From contig DASWRT010000464.1 of assembly GCA_036403035.1 (NCBI GenBank), positions 1 to 29,085 of the forward strand: DNA of 29,085 nt, read 5' to 3'. The notes beneath the pieces are model-generated. The model had not been told where the DNA came from and did no database searches. It was given only the letters and a program-made list of their open reading frames with translations. This DNA is from DASWRT01 sp036403035. Lineage in GTDB: Bacteria; Pseudomonadota; Alphaproteobacteria; ATCC43930; CGMCC-115725. Positions 16,554 to 24,304 of the stretch are shown piece by piece (position 1 is the stretch's first letter; every line of letters starts with the position of its first letter). Made by a program: the position numbers and the translations under genes.

Positions 16554-16907
16554 TCACATATGGACCCGTTCCAGCTCCTCGGCAATGGCCTCGATGCGCA
16601 CGGCGAGGCTTTCAATCCCGGCGGCGATCACCGCGTCGGCCGCGACGTCGTGCGTGCTCTGGCTGGCCGCCGCGGGCGTGCTGCGGCGCAGCCGGAGCAG
16701 CGCCTCGTTGGCTTCCGCCAGCTCGTCGGCGACGACAAGGCCGGCGAGCAGGATGAGGCGGGCGTCGCCGATCTGCCCCAGCGACTTCGCGAAATCGGCG
16801 ACCTTGCCGTCGATGTACTGGGCAAGGCGGCGGATCCGCTCCTCCTGCCCGTCGTCGCAGGCGACCCCATAGGTGCGGCCGTTGACGATCACCGAAACCT
16901 GTCCCAT
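16554..16907 (-). CDS. zapA: Cell division protein ZapA
   Basis: Small coiled-coil protein that bundles FtsZ filaments at midcell. ATG 16907 gives 117 residues. MGQVSVIVNGRTYGVACDDG is the typical beta-hairpin start, followed by EERIRRLAQYIDGKVADFAK and GDARLILLAGLVVADEL, then the helical C-terminus. It is 29 bases downstream of the DUF4164 gene and directly upstream of the 6S RNA, whose promoter lies in its last codons. Confidence 0.93.
   Translation of the reverse strand: MGQVSVIVNGRTYGVACDDGQEERIRRLAQYIDGKVADFAKSLGQIGDARLILLAGLVVADELAEANEALLRLRRSTPAAASQSTHDVAADAVIAAGIESLAVRIEAIAEELERVHM
16557..16585 (-). promoter_or_regulatory. Promoter of the 6S RNA inside the zapA 3' end
   Basis: On the minus strand TTGCCG (16580-16585) and CATATG (16557-16562) are 17 bases apart. 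Initiation 7-8 bases downstream falls at about 16549-16550, agreeing with the first paired base of the 6S closing stem at 16548. The two were found independently, which supports both. Confidence 0.55.
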
Positions 16908-16936
16908 CGGCTGACTGACTCCCTCGCTCGCCGGCG

Positions 16937-17179
16937 TCAGTCGCCGAGGACGGCGTTCAAACGGTTGATCGCGCCGTCGAGGCGCGACGCGACCGTGTCT
17001 GTGACGTTGCTGAGCGCGGCGTACTCCGTCTTGGCCGTCGCGAGGGCGGAGGACAGGCGCTGCACCTCCGCCACGTTCGCCTGCCCGGCCCGGCTCTTGC
17101 TCTGCACCGCGCGCGATGCCGCCTCCAGCCGCTCCACCGCCCGTTCCAGCCGCCGCGCGGCTTCCTCGATCCTGGTCAT
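16937..17179 (-). CDS. DUF4164 family coiled-coil protein
   Basis: A short (80-residue) almost entirely helical protein of unknown function. EEAARRLERAVERLEAASRA and ATAKTEYAALSNVTDTVASR show heptad-like spacing suited to a coiled coil. There is no signal peptide or membrane segment. DUF4164 proteins are commonly encoded directly upstream of zapA in alphaproteobacteria, which suggests but does not prove a link to the divisome. It is divergent from tkt. Confidence 0.8.
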   Translation of the reverse strand: MTRIEEAARRLERAVERLEAASRAVQSKSRAGQANVAEVQRLSSALATAKTEYAALSNVTDTVASRLDGAINRLNAVLGD

Positions 17180-17432
17180 GACGCCGCACCTTACGCGGCG
17201 CCCAAACGGTCCGTCAATCCACGCTCGGGTTGCTCGACTCCGCAGGATTCCGCGCCGCGGCGGGGTGGAGAGCGCTGCGCGGCGGCGGGCCGCAGCAGAA
17301 GCGCCGATCCGTCCCGGTCATCGGCGCGGACATCGGCGTTGACGCGGACTAGGCTGCCCGGCAAGTTGCCTCAATAAGCGATCCGCCCCACATCCCGCTG
17401 GATATGCCTCACCTGCCGATGGGAGTGCCGCC
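17180..17432. other. Divergent intergenic region between the zapA operon and tkt
   Basis: This 253-base gap must hold promoters for both directions. I see GC-rich sequence with a TTGACG at 17339-17344 on the plus strand but no well-spaced -10 partner. A ribosome-site-like GGGAG lies just before the tkt ATG. No gene or RNA is recognised. Confidence 0.5.
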
Positions 17433-19487
17433 ATGAGCGCCGCCGAACCGACGTCCGCTGCCGCCGCGACGCCTGCCGCACCGCTGCCGCCGCCGCGCGA
17501 CCCGCATCTTCGCGAGATGGCGAACGCGCTGCGCGCCCTCGCCATGGATGCCGTCGAGCAAGCGAAGTCCGGCCATCCCGGCATGCCGATGGGGATGGCC
17601 GACGTCGCAACGGTGCTGTACCGCGACTTCCTCAACTTCGATCCAGCCGCCCCGGACTGGCCCGACCGCGACCGCTTCGTGCTCTCGGCCGGGCACGGCT
17701 CGATGCTGCTCTACGGGCTGCTGCACCTGACCGGCTACCCGCAGATGACGCTCGACGAGTTGAAGCGTTTCCGGCAGATCGGCAGCCGCACCGCCGGGCA
17801 TCCGGAATACGGCTTCGCCCCCGGCATCGAGACGACGACCGGCCCGCTCGGCCAGGGTCTCGCCAACTCCGTCGGCATGGCGATCGCCGAGCGGCTGCTG
17901 GCCGCGCGCTTCGGCGACGGGCTGGTCGACCACCGCACCTACGTGTTCGCGGGCGACGGCTGCCTGATGGAGGGCATCAGCCACGAGGCGATCTCGCTCG
18001 CCGGACATCTGCGCCTCAACAAGCTGATCGTGCTGTGGGACGACAACTCGATCTCGATCGACGGCAGCACCAACCTCTCGGTCTCCGACGATCAGGTCGC
18101 CCGCTTCCGGGCGAGCGGCTGGACGGCCGAGCGGATCGACGGGCACGACACCGACGCGATCCACGCGGCGCTGACCCGGGCGCAGACGTCCGACCGGCCG
18201 GTCCTGATCGCCTGCCGCACGACGATCGCCTTCGGCGCGCCGCACAAGGCCGGCACCGCCGCCGCGCACGGCTCGCCGCTCGGCGCCGACGAGATCAAGG
18301 GCGCGCGCGAGCGGCTCGGCTGGCCCTATCCGCCGTTCGAGGTGCCGGAACCGATCCGCGCCCGCTGGCGCGAGACGACGCGCCGCGGCGTCGCGAAGCG
18401 CGCCGAGTGGGAGAAGCGCCTCGCCGCCGCCCCGGCCGACCTCGCCGCGGAGTTCCGCCGCCGGCAAGCCGGCGAGCTGCCGGCCGGCTGGCAGTCGACG
18501 CTGACCGATCTCAAGGCGAAGCTCGTCAGCGAGAAGCCGAAGGTCGCGACGCGGCAGCTTTCCGGCATGGCGCTCGAAGTGCTGGTGCCGGTCCTGCCCG
18601 AGCTGATCGGCGGCTCGGCCGATCTGACGCCGTCGAACAACACCAGGACGAAGACGCAGAAGGACGTGCGGCCGGGCGACTTCAGCGGCAGCTACATCCG
18701 CTATGGCGTGCGCGAGCACGGCATGGCGGCGGCGATGAACGGGATGGCCGTGCACCGCGGCATCATCCCCTACGGCGGCACCTTCTTCATCTTCACCGAT
18801 TACTGCCGTCCGGCGATCCGCCTTTCCGCGCTGATGGGCATCCGCGTCGTCTACATCATGACGCACGACTCGATCGGTCTCGGCGAGGACGGCCCGACGC
18901 ACCAGCCGATCGAGCATCTGGCGAGCCTGCGCGCGATGCCGAACCTCAACGTCTTCCGCCCGGCCGACGGGATCGAGACCGCGGAATGCTGGGAGCTGGC
19001 GCTCACTCATCCGAAGACGCCGTCGATCCTCGCGCTGTCGCGGCAGAACGTGCCGACGCTGCGCGGCGACGCGGGCGAGAATATGAGTGCCCGCGGCGCC
19101 TATGTGCTGACGGAAGCGGCGGGCGGGGCGGCGGCGCGGCGCGCGACCCTTCTGGCCACAGGCTCCGAGGTCGCGATCGCGATGGAGGCGCGCGACGCGC
19201 TCGCGGCGCAGGGCGTCGATGCCGCCGTCGTCTCGATGCCGTGCTGGTCGCTTTTCGAGGCGCAGCCGGCGGACTACAAGGAAGCCGTGCTTGGGTCGGC
19301 GCCGCGGGTCGGGGTCGAGGCCGCGTCGCCTTTCGGCTGGGACCGCTATCTCGGTCCCGGCGGCGGCTTCATCGGCATGACCCGCTTCGGAGCCTCGGCG
19401 CCGGCGGGCGATCTTTACAAAAAGTTCGGGATCACCGCGGAGGCTGTCGCGGACGCAGTGCGCGCCCGCTTGGATCGGTCCGCCTGA
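17433..19487 (+). CDS. tkt: Transketolase
   Basis: ThDP-dependent enzyme moving two-carbon units between sugar phosphates in the pentose phosphate (and, where present, Calvin) pathway. It has 684 residues. SGHPGMPMG (46-54) and AGHGSMLLYG (86-95) are substrate/ThDP contacts. The ThDP motif runs from GDGCLMEGISHEA (174-186) to LWDDNSIS (201-208). RYGVREHGMAAAMNG holds the catalytic Glu, and TFFIFTDYCRPAIRL follows in the pyrimidine-binding domain. Residues 1-24 are an Ala/Pro tail. GGGAG lies 8 bases before the ATG. It leads a sugar-phosphate cluster with gap, fba and thiE. Confidence 0.98.
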   Translation: MSAAEPTSAAAATPAAPLPPPRDPHLREMANALRALAMDAVEQAKSGHPGMPMGMADVATVLYRDFLNFDPAAPDWPDRDRFVLSAGHGSMLLYGLLHLTGYPQMTLDELKRFRQIGSRTAGHPEYGFAPGIETTTGPLGQGLANSVGMAIAERLLAARFGDGLVDHRTYVFAGDGCLMEGISHEAISLAGHLRLNKLIVLWDDNSISIDGSTNLSVSDDQVARFRASGWTAERIDGHDTDAIHAALTRAQTSDRPVLIACRTTIAFGAPHKAGTAAAHGSPLGADEIKGARERLGWPYPPFEVPEPIRARWRETTRRGVAKRAEWEKRLAAAPADLAAEFRRRQAGELPAGWQSTLTDLKAKLVSEKPKVATRQLSGMALEVLVPVLPELIGGSADLTPSNNTRTKTQKDVRPGDFSGSYIRYGVREHGMAAAMNGMAVHRGIIPYGGTFFIFTDYCRPAIRLSALMGIRVVYIMTHDSIGLGEDGPTHQPIEHLASLRAMPNLNVFRPADGIETAECWELALTHPKTPSILALSRQNVPTLRGDAGENMSARGAYVLTEAAGGAAARRATLLATGSEVAIAMEARDALAAQGVDAAVVSMPCWSLFEAQPADYKEAVLGSAPRVGVEAASPFGWDRYLGPGGGFIGMTRFGASAPAGDLYKKFGITAEAVADAVRARLDRSA

Positions 19488-19526
19488 TGGCGCGTTAATG
19501 CGGCATTTGTAACCGGAGGTAAGGAA

Positions 19527-20537
19527 ATGACGGTCAGGGTTGCGATCAACGGGTTCGGCCGCATAGGCCGCCTGGTTCTCCGTGCCGCCGCCGAGGGGCG
19601 CCGCGACGACATCCAGGTCGTGGCGGTCAACGATCTCGGCCCGGTCGCGACCAACGCCCACCTCCTGAAGCACGACAGCGTGCACGGGCTCTACCCGCAC
19701 GAGATCACGACGGGCGACGGCTGGATGGACGTCGGCCGCGGCAAGATCACGGTGACGGCGGAGCGCGACCCGGCGAAGCTGCCTTGGAAGGAGCTGAACG
19801 TCGACGTCGCGCTCGAATGCACCGGCATCTTCACCAAGCGCGATGCCGCGGCGAAGCACCTGGAGGCCGGCGCCAAGCGCGTCATCATCTCGGCTCCGGC
19901 CGAGGGCGCCGACATGACGCTGGTGATCGGCGTCAACAACGAGGCGCTTAAGCCCGAGCACAAGATCATCTCGAACGCGTCGTGCACGACCAACTGCCTC
20001 GCGCCGGTCGCCTACGTGCTGAACGAGGGGATCGGGATCGAGCGCGGCTACATGACGACGATCCACTCCTACACGGGCGACCAGAGCACGGTCGACACGC
20101 TGCACAAGGACCTGCGGCGGGCTCGCGCCGCGGCGATGTCGATGATCCCGACCTCGACCGGCGCGGCGAAGGCGGTCGGCCTCGTGCTGCCGGCCCTCAA
20201 GGGCAAGCTCGACGGCACCTCGATCCGCGTGCCGACGCCGAACGTCAGCGTCATCGACTTCAAGTTCGACGCGTCGCGCGACACCTCGGTCGACGAGATC
20301 AACGAGCTGATGATCAAAGCGGCGGGATCGAGCCGGCTGCGCGGCATCCTCGACGTCACCAAGGAGCAGCTGGTCTCGGTCGACTTCAACCACAACCCGC
20401 ACAGCTCGACCTTCGACCTGACGCAGACCCAGGTGATCGAGAAGCGGTTCGTCCGGGTGATGTCCTGGTACGACAACGAATGGGGCTTCTCGAACCGCAT
20501 GTGCGACGCCGCCGCGCTGTTCGGCCGCATGGGGTGA
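19527..20537 (+). CDS. gap: Glyceraldehyde-3-phosphate dehydrogenase, type I
   Basis: Oxidises glyceraldehyde 3-phosphate to 1,3-bisphosphoglycerate, or the reverse in gluconeogenesis. It has 336 residues. The Rossmann start is INGFGRIGR (7-15), with NDL at 35-37. SNASCTTNCLAP carries catalytic C153, H180 lies in TTIHSYTGDQ, and SWYDNEWGFSNRM closes the active site. A strong GGAGGTAAGGAA ribosome site precedes the ATG. It is 39 bases after tkt. The stop overlaps a possible GTG start of the next gene. Confidence 0.98.
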   Translation: MTVRVAINGFGRIGRLVLRAAAEGRRDDIQVVAVNDLGPVATNAHLLKHDSVHGLYPHEITTGDGWMDVGRGKITVTAERDPAKLPWKELNVDVALECTGIFTKRDAAAKHLEAGAKRVIISAPAEGADMTLVIGVNNEALKPEHKIISNASCTTNCLAPVAYVLNEGIGIERGYMTTIHSYTGDQSTVDTLHKDLRRARAAAMSMIPTSTGAAKAVGLVLPALKGKLDGTSIRVPTPNVSVIDFKFDASRDTSVDEINELMIKAAGSSRLRGILDVTKEQLVSVDFNHNPHSSTFDLTQTQVIEKRFVRVMSWYDNEWGFSNRMCDAAALFGRMG

Positions 20538-21052
20538 CGGAGGCTTCCGCCTCCACGCAACCCGTCGCCGCTCCCTCCTCCGAAGGAGAGAGGGAGCGGC
20601 GATCTCGTTCCGCCCTTTCCGCCCTTCCGCGCATCGTCGTGCACTCGCTCGATCATGCGCGGGCCGCTCTCCTGGCGGCTGCGGACGCTGGCCAGGAGAT
20701 CGTGCTGGCGAGCGCACCGGGCGCCGCGTCCTATGCCGGACCGGGCTGGTTCCACGCCGTCGTCGAGGCGGCGCGCGAGGCGGAGCCGCAGGGGCGCTGC
20801 GTCGCGCTGCTCGATTGCGGCGACGATGCCGGAAGCGCCGCCATCGCGCTCGCCGCCGGCATCGGGGTCCGGTTTACGGGGCGCGAAGGAGCGGCGGCGC
20901 GGCTCGCCGACATCGCCGGCGCCGCCGGCCTGCCGTTCGATCCGGGAGTGCCGCCGGCGCCGGCAGCCGGGCCAGTGCTGGATCTCGCCGCCGCAAGCGA
21001 CCCGGCGGCGTCCTGCCGCGACTTCCTGGCGAGGAACCGCGCCGCCGGTTAG
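20534..21052 (+). CDS. Uncharacterised small protein between gap and fba
   Basis: I do not recognise a named family. The readable core is RIVVHSLDHARAALLAAADA, then EIVLASAPGAASYAGPGWFH, CVALLDCGDDAGSAAIALAA and FTGREGAAARLADIAGAAGL. It looks like an alternating beta-alpha fold, cytoplasmic, with no signal or membrane segment. Similar-looking hypothetical proteins occur beside aldolase genes in Rhodospirillales as far as I recall. The start is uncertain. GTG 20534 overlaps the gap stop (GTGA) and gives 172 residues, but its first 25 codons cross two hairpins. GTG 20639 would avoid them but clips the first beta strand. No good ribosome site supports either. Confidence 0.65.
   Translation: MTEASASTQPVAAPSSEGERERRSRSALSALPRIVVHSLDHARAALLAAADAGQEIVLASAPGAASYAGPGWFHAVVEAAREAEPQGRCVALLDCGDDAGSAAIALAAGIGVRFTGREGAAARLADIAGAAGLPFDPGVPPAPAAGPVLDLAAASDPAASCRDFLARNRAAG
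20539..20601. repeat. Two adjacent hairpins after gap (palindromic repeat or terminator)
   Basis: GGAGGC-TTCC-GCCTCC (20539-20554) is followed by a near-perfect palindrome. Its arms are CGCCGCTCCCTC (20566-20577) and GAGGGAGCGGCG (20590-20601), with an inner CTCC-GAA-GGAG. No T-run follows on the plus strand, so it is not a classic intrinsic terminator. Its CTCCCTC/GAGGGAG core recalls the palindrome inside ruvC. Confidence 0.7.
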
Positions 21053-21079
21053 GTGTTCGCCAGCCGATTTTCGGCCGGG

Positions 21080-21108
21080 TTTTCCGGCCTGCCAGCATCT
21101 GGTATACC
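21080..21108 (+). promoter_or_regulatory. Candidate promoter of fba
   Basis: TTTTCC (21080-21085) and TATACC (21103-21108) are 17 bases apart, with a TGG preceding the -10 (extended -10-like). It lies about 50 bases upstream of the fba ATG in the short gap after the small protein gene. A modest match only. Confidence 0.35.
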
Positions 21109-21159
21109 CGCCCGCGCGCAGCGGCCGCAGAGACGGCATAGACAGGAAGGACGTCCGCG

Positions 21160-22089
21160 ATGAGCATCACCGAGCCGGTGAAACGGATTCTCGACAATTA
21201 CGAGAGCGACAACCCGGGCACCAAGGCGAACCTCGCCCGCATCCTGATGCAGGGCAAGCTCGGCGGCACCGGCAAGCTCCTCATCCTGCCGGTCGACCAG
21301 GGCTTCGAGCACGGCCCGGCGCGCAGCTTCGCGCCGAACCCGCCGGCCTACGACCCGCATTATCACTTCCAGCTCGCGATCGACGCCGGCCTGTCGGCCT
21401 ACGCCGCGCCGCTCGGCTTCATCGAGGCCGGCGCCGGCACGTTCGCCGGCCAGATCCCGACGATCCTCAAGGTCAACAGCTCGAACAGCCTGTCGCGCGC
21501 GAAGGAAAACCCGAACCAGGCGGTGACGGCGAGCGTCCAGGACGCGTTGCGCCTCGGCTGCTCGGCGATCGGCTTCACGATCTATCCCGGCTCCGACGTC
21601 GCCTTCGACATGATGGAGGAGATCGCCGAGATGGGCCGTGAGGCGAAGGCGCACGGCCTCGCCGTCGTGATCTGGTCCTACCCGCGCGGCGGCACGCTGT
21701 CGAAGGCGGGCGAGACGGCGATGGACATCTGCGCCTACGCCGCGCACATGGCGGCGCTCCTCGGCGCGCACATCATCAAGGTGAAGCCGCCGACCGAGGC
21801 GCTGGAGCTCGACGCCGCGAAGAAGGTGTACGAGCAGAAGAAGATCGACATCTCGAATCCGGCGGCGCGGATCCGCCACGTCGTCCAGTCCTGCTTCAAC
21901 GGGCGCCGCATCGTCGTCTTCTCGGGCGGCGAGGCCAAGGATCTCGACGGCGTCTACAACGAGGCGCGCGCGATCCGCGACGGCGGCGGCAACGGCTCGA
22001 TCATCGGCCGGAACACCTTCCAGCGGCCACGCCAGGAGGCGCTCGACCTGCTCGGCAACATCATCAAGATCTACCAGGGCCAAGCCTGA
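21160..22089 (+). CDS. Fructose-bisphosphate aldolase, class I, DhnA (archaeal-type) family
   Basis: Reversibly cleaves fructose 1,6-bisphosphate through a Schiff base. It has 309 residues. LILPVDQGFEHGP (41-53) is the DhnA-family phosphate/active-site segment. GFTIYPGS and VVIWSYPRGG follow, and IIKVKPP (205-211) holds the likely Schiff-base lysine (K207, or K209). FSGGEAKD and GNGSIIGRNTFQRP form the C-terminal phosphate-binding loops. There are no class II zinc histidine motifs. An AGGAAGG ribosome site lies upstream. It is downstream of tkt and gap and overlaps the proposed thiE start. Confidence 0.93.
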   Translation: MSITEPVKRILDNYESDNPGTKANLARILMQGKLGGTGKLLILPVDQGFEHGPARSFAPNPPAYDPHYHFQLAIDAGLSAYAAPLGFIEAGAGTFAGQIPTILKVNSSNSLSRAKENPNQAVTASVQDALRLGCSAIGFTIYPGSDVAFDMMEEIAEMGREAKAHGLAVVIWSYPRGGTLSKAGETAMDICAYAAHMAALLGAHIIKVKPPTEALELDAAKKVYEQKKIDISNPAARIRHVVQSCFNGRRIVVFSGGEAKDLDGVYNEARAIRDGGGNGSIIGRNTFQRPRQEALDLLGNIIKIYQGQA

Positions 22090-22739
22090 TTCCCGACGAT
22101 CCGCGAACCCGGCTCTATCTCGTGACGCCGCCGGCCCTGGAGCCGGCGGCGTTCGCACCTCTGCTCGCCGCGGCGCTCGACGCGGGCGATGTCGCCTGCG
22201 CTCAGCTTCGGCTGAAGGGCGTCGACGACGACGCGGTGCGGCGGGCCTGCGACGTGCTGCGGCCGGTGGCGCAGAGCCGCGACGTCGCGTTCATCCTCAA
22301 CGACCGGCCCGACCTTGCCGCCGAGACGGGGTGCGACGGCGTGCATGTCGGCCAGGACGATGCCGGATATGCCGAGGCGCGTCGCCGCGTCGGCAAGGAC
22401 GCGATCGTCGGCGTCACCTGCCACGACAGCCGCCATCTCGCGATGGAAGCGGCCGAGGCCGGAGCGGACTACGTGGCCTTCGGCGCTTTCTTCCCGACGA
22501 CGACCAAGGATGCGGTGCATCGCCCCACGCCCGACCTCATCGCGTGGTGGGCCGAGATGATGACCGTGCCGTGCGTCGCGATCGGCGGCATCACGCCGCA
22601 GAACTGCGCGCCGCTGGTGGCGGCCGGCGCCGACTTCCTCGCGGTCGTCGGCGCCGTCTGGAACCATCCCGACGGTCCGGCGCACGCCGTGAGGGATTTC
22701 CTCCGCGCGATCGAGGCGGCGGCGGCCGCAGCGGATTGA
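22086..22739 (+). CDS. thiE: Thiamine-phosphate synthase
   Basis: Joins the thiazole phosphate and HMP diphosphate moieties to give thiamine phosphate. TIM-barrel motifs are visible: CAQLRLKG, ILNDRPDLAAETGCDGVHVG, GVTCHDS, the GAFFPTTTK variant of GPVFPTxTK, and CVAIGGITPQN. The first standard start, GTG 22122 (205 residues), would delete the conserved first strand. Upstream the frame reads DPRTRLYLVTPP, and LYLVTP is the normal ThiE beginning. No ATG, GTG or TTG precedes it. The frame meets the fba stop at CTG 22086 (CTGA overlap) or ATT 22089, so I extend to CTG. This gives about 217 residues. Thiamine diphosphate is the transketolase cofactor, which fits the cluster. Confidence 0.92.
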   Translation: MIPDDPRTRLYLVTPPALEPAAFAPLLAAALDAGDVACAQLRLKGVDDDAVRRACDVLRPVAQSRDVAFILNDRPDLAAETGCDGVHVGQDDAGYAEARRRVGKDAIVGVTCHDSRHLAMEAAEAGADYVAFGAFFPTTTKDAVHRPTPDLIAWWAEMMTVPCVAIGGITPQNCAPLVAAGADFLAVVGAVWNHPDGPAHAVRDFLRAIEAAAAAAD

Positions 22740-22770
22740 CCGCGGACCGCCTGCCGCCCGCCCTGCCCCG

Positions 22771-23178
22771 TCAACGGGCGAGCAGCTTGCGCGCAAGCAT
22801 GTAGGCGAGGTGATAGGGCTCCGGCGGATAGGGCAAGGTGAGCAGTCCATCCTCCCCGGCTGCGCCGGCAAGACCGTTCGCCGTCTCGGGCTGCTGCGTC
22901 AGCAGCACGATCCTCGTCGCCGGGAGAAACTTGCGCATCTCGCCGAGCGCACGGTCCGGCTTTGCCGGTTGCGCCAAGATCACCGCGTCGAGATCGTCGC
23001 GCTTGCCAAGCAGGTCGAAGCCGCGCCGCTCGCTGCGGGCCTCGACGACGGTAAAGCCGTTGTCGCGGAGCGCCGCGGTCACCGCGGCGCGGGTGTTGCC
23101 GTCACGGTCGATCAGGAGCACGGTTGCTCCGTTGCGCCCGCCGTTCGTGGGCCTGTCTGCAATGTCTGCGTTCGTCAT
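22771..23178 (-). CDS. Degenerate response-regulator receiver domain protein
   Basis: A stand-alone 135-residue protein, from ATG 23178 with AAGAAGG just upstream. It reads like a CheY fold: ATVLLIDRDGNTRAAVTAAL, NGFTVVEARS, LDAVILAQPA, RIVLLTQQPE, then LLTLPYPPEPYHLAYML. The acidic pair after strand 1 is partly kept (D, D). The strand-3 end that normally carries the phospho-Asp reads LDAVILAQ, with Ala at that place, and the usual Lys before the strand-5 Pro is replaced (LPYPPE). It probably cannot be phosphorylated in the standard way. There is no DNA-binding or output domain. It converges with thiE and is co-directional with epmA, 55 bases away. Confidence 0.7.
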   Translation of the reverse strand: MTNADIADRPTNGGRNGATVLLIDRDGNTRAAVTAALRDNGFTVVEARSERRGFDLLGKRDDLDAVILAQPAKPDRALGEMRKFLPATRIVLLTQQPETANGLAGAAGEDGLLTLPYPPEPYHLAYMLARKLLAR

Positions 23179-23260
23179 GCCCTTCTTAACTGGCGTGTTG
23201 CGCACGCAGTTCGGGCGGACATCAAAAGCTCACAACTCCGGGGAGCGCTCGCCGCGGTAA

Positions 23261-24304
23261 CTACGGTACGGGTACCCACACTATGTCGTCGATCGATTCG
23301 GCCCCCGTCGCGAGCATGACGAGCCGGTCGACTCCGAGCGCGATGCCGGCACAGTCCGGCAGCCCGGCCGCGAGCGCCGCGAGGAAATCCTCGTCGACCG
23401 GATAGGCGCGGCCATAGAGGCTTTCCGCGCGCGTCCGGTCGGCGGCGAAGCGCCGGCGCTGCTCCGCCGCGTCGGTCAGCTCGCCGAAGGCGTTCGCCAG
23501 TTCCAGGCCGCAGACATAAAGCTCGAACCGTTCCGCGACGCGCGGATCGGCGGCGGCAGGCCGCGAGAGCGCCGCCATGCTGACCGGATAGTCGTGGAGG
23601 ATCGCCGGCGTCCCAACGCCGAGATGCGGCTCGATACGGTCGAGGAACAGGCGGAAGAACAGGTCTTCCCAATCGTCGCCGGGATGAGGCTCGACGCCGA
23701 CGCTGCGCGCGGCCGCGGCGAGCCGCGCGAGATCCGGCCGCGCCGGATCGGAGCCGACCGTCGCGAGCAGGTCGATGCCGCAGAAGCGCTCGAAGGCCGC
23801 CGCGACGGTAAGCCGCTCGAACGGCCGCGCCGGGTCGGCGGTCCGGCCCTGCCACGAGAACTGGCCGCCGCCGGCTGCTGCCGCGGCTTGGCGCAGCAGC
23901 GCCTCGCAATCGTCCATCAGGTCGCGGTAGCCGGCGCCGGCCCGGTACCATTCGAGCATCGTGAACTCAGGATGATGCGTCCGGCCGCGCTCGCCGTTGC
24001 GGAAGACATGCGCGAGTTGGAAGATCCGCGGCAGCCCGGCGACGAGCAGCTTCTTCATCGCGAACTCGGGCGAGGTATGAAGATGGCGGACGTGCCGCCC
24101 GCCGCCCACCGGATCGACCAGCTCCGTCGAGAAAGCGTTGAGGTGCGGCTCCAGTCCGGGGCTCACTTGGAGCGCGGGCGTGTCGACTTCCAGGAAGTCG
24201 CGGTCGGCGAAGAACGCGCGGATCGCCGCGACGATGCGATGGCGCGCCTCCAGGCGCGGCCGGCGGGTCGCGAACCGCTCCGGACGCCACCACTCGACGC
24301 TCAT
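23261..24304 (-). CDS. epmA: EF-P--(R)-beta-lysine ligase EpmA (GenX/PoxA, LysRS-like)
   Basis: A class II lysyl-tRNA-synthetase paralogue lacking the anticodon domain; it attaches beta-lysine to a conserved lysine of EF-P. It has 347 residues. Motif 1 is around FLEVDTPALQVSPG. Motif 2 includes RIFQLAHVFRNGERGRTHHPEFTMLEWYRA, and motif 3 is GIALGVDRLVML. ELANAFGELTDAAEQRRRF is the typical EpmA insertion before motif 3. The N-terminus WWRPERFATRRPRL is normal for the family. It is divergent from efp, its substrate gene, across 155 bases. epmB is not in the window. Confidence 0.95.
   Translation of the reverse strand: MSVEWWRPERFATRRPRLEARHRIVAAIRAFFADRDFLEVDTPALQVSPGLEPHLNAFSTELVDPVGGGRHVRHLHTSPEFAMKKLLVAGLPRIFQLAHVFRNGERGRTHHPEFTMLEWYRAGAGYRDLMDDCEALLRQAAAAAGGGQFSWQGRTADPARPFERLTVAAAFERFCGIDLLATVGSDPARPDLARLAAAARSVGVEPHPGDDWEDLFFRLFLDRIEPHLGVGTPAILHDYPVSMAALSRPAAADPRVAERFELYVCGLELANAFGELTDAAEQRRRFAADRTRAESLYGRAYPVDEDFLAALAAGLPDCAGIALGVDRLVMLATGAESIDDIVWVPVP

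Noticed and set aside
16349..16615. Short minus-strand frame covering the 6S region
   Set aside because: No ribosome site and no protein-like composition; the interval is better explained by the RNA stem, promoter and locus.
17409..20717. Minus-strand open frame of about 1100 codons antisense to tkt and gap
   Set aside because: Translation is Arg/Asp/Val-rich with no domain, and it mirrors GC-biased third positions of two unmistakable genes on the other strand. Long antisense frames are expected at this GC content.
22740..22770. Possible bidirectional terminator between thiE and the receiver gene
   Set aside because: Only 31 bases, with no stable hairpin plus T-run on either strand.
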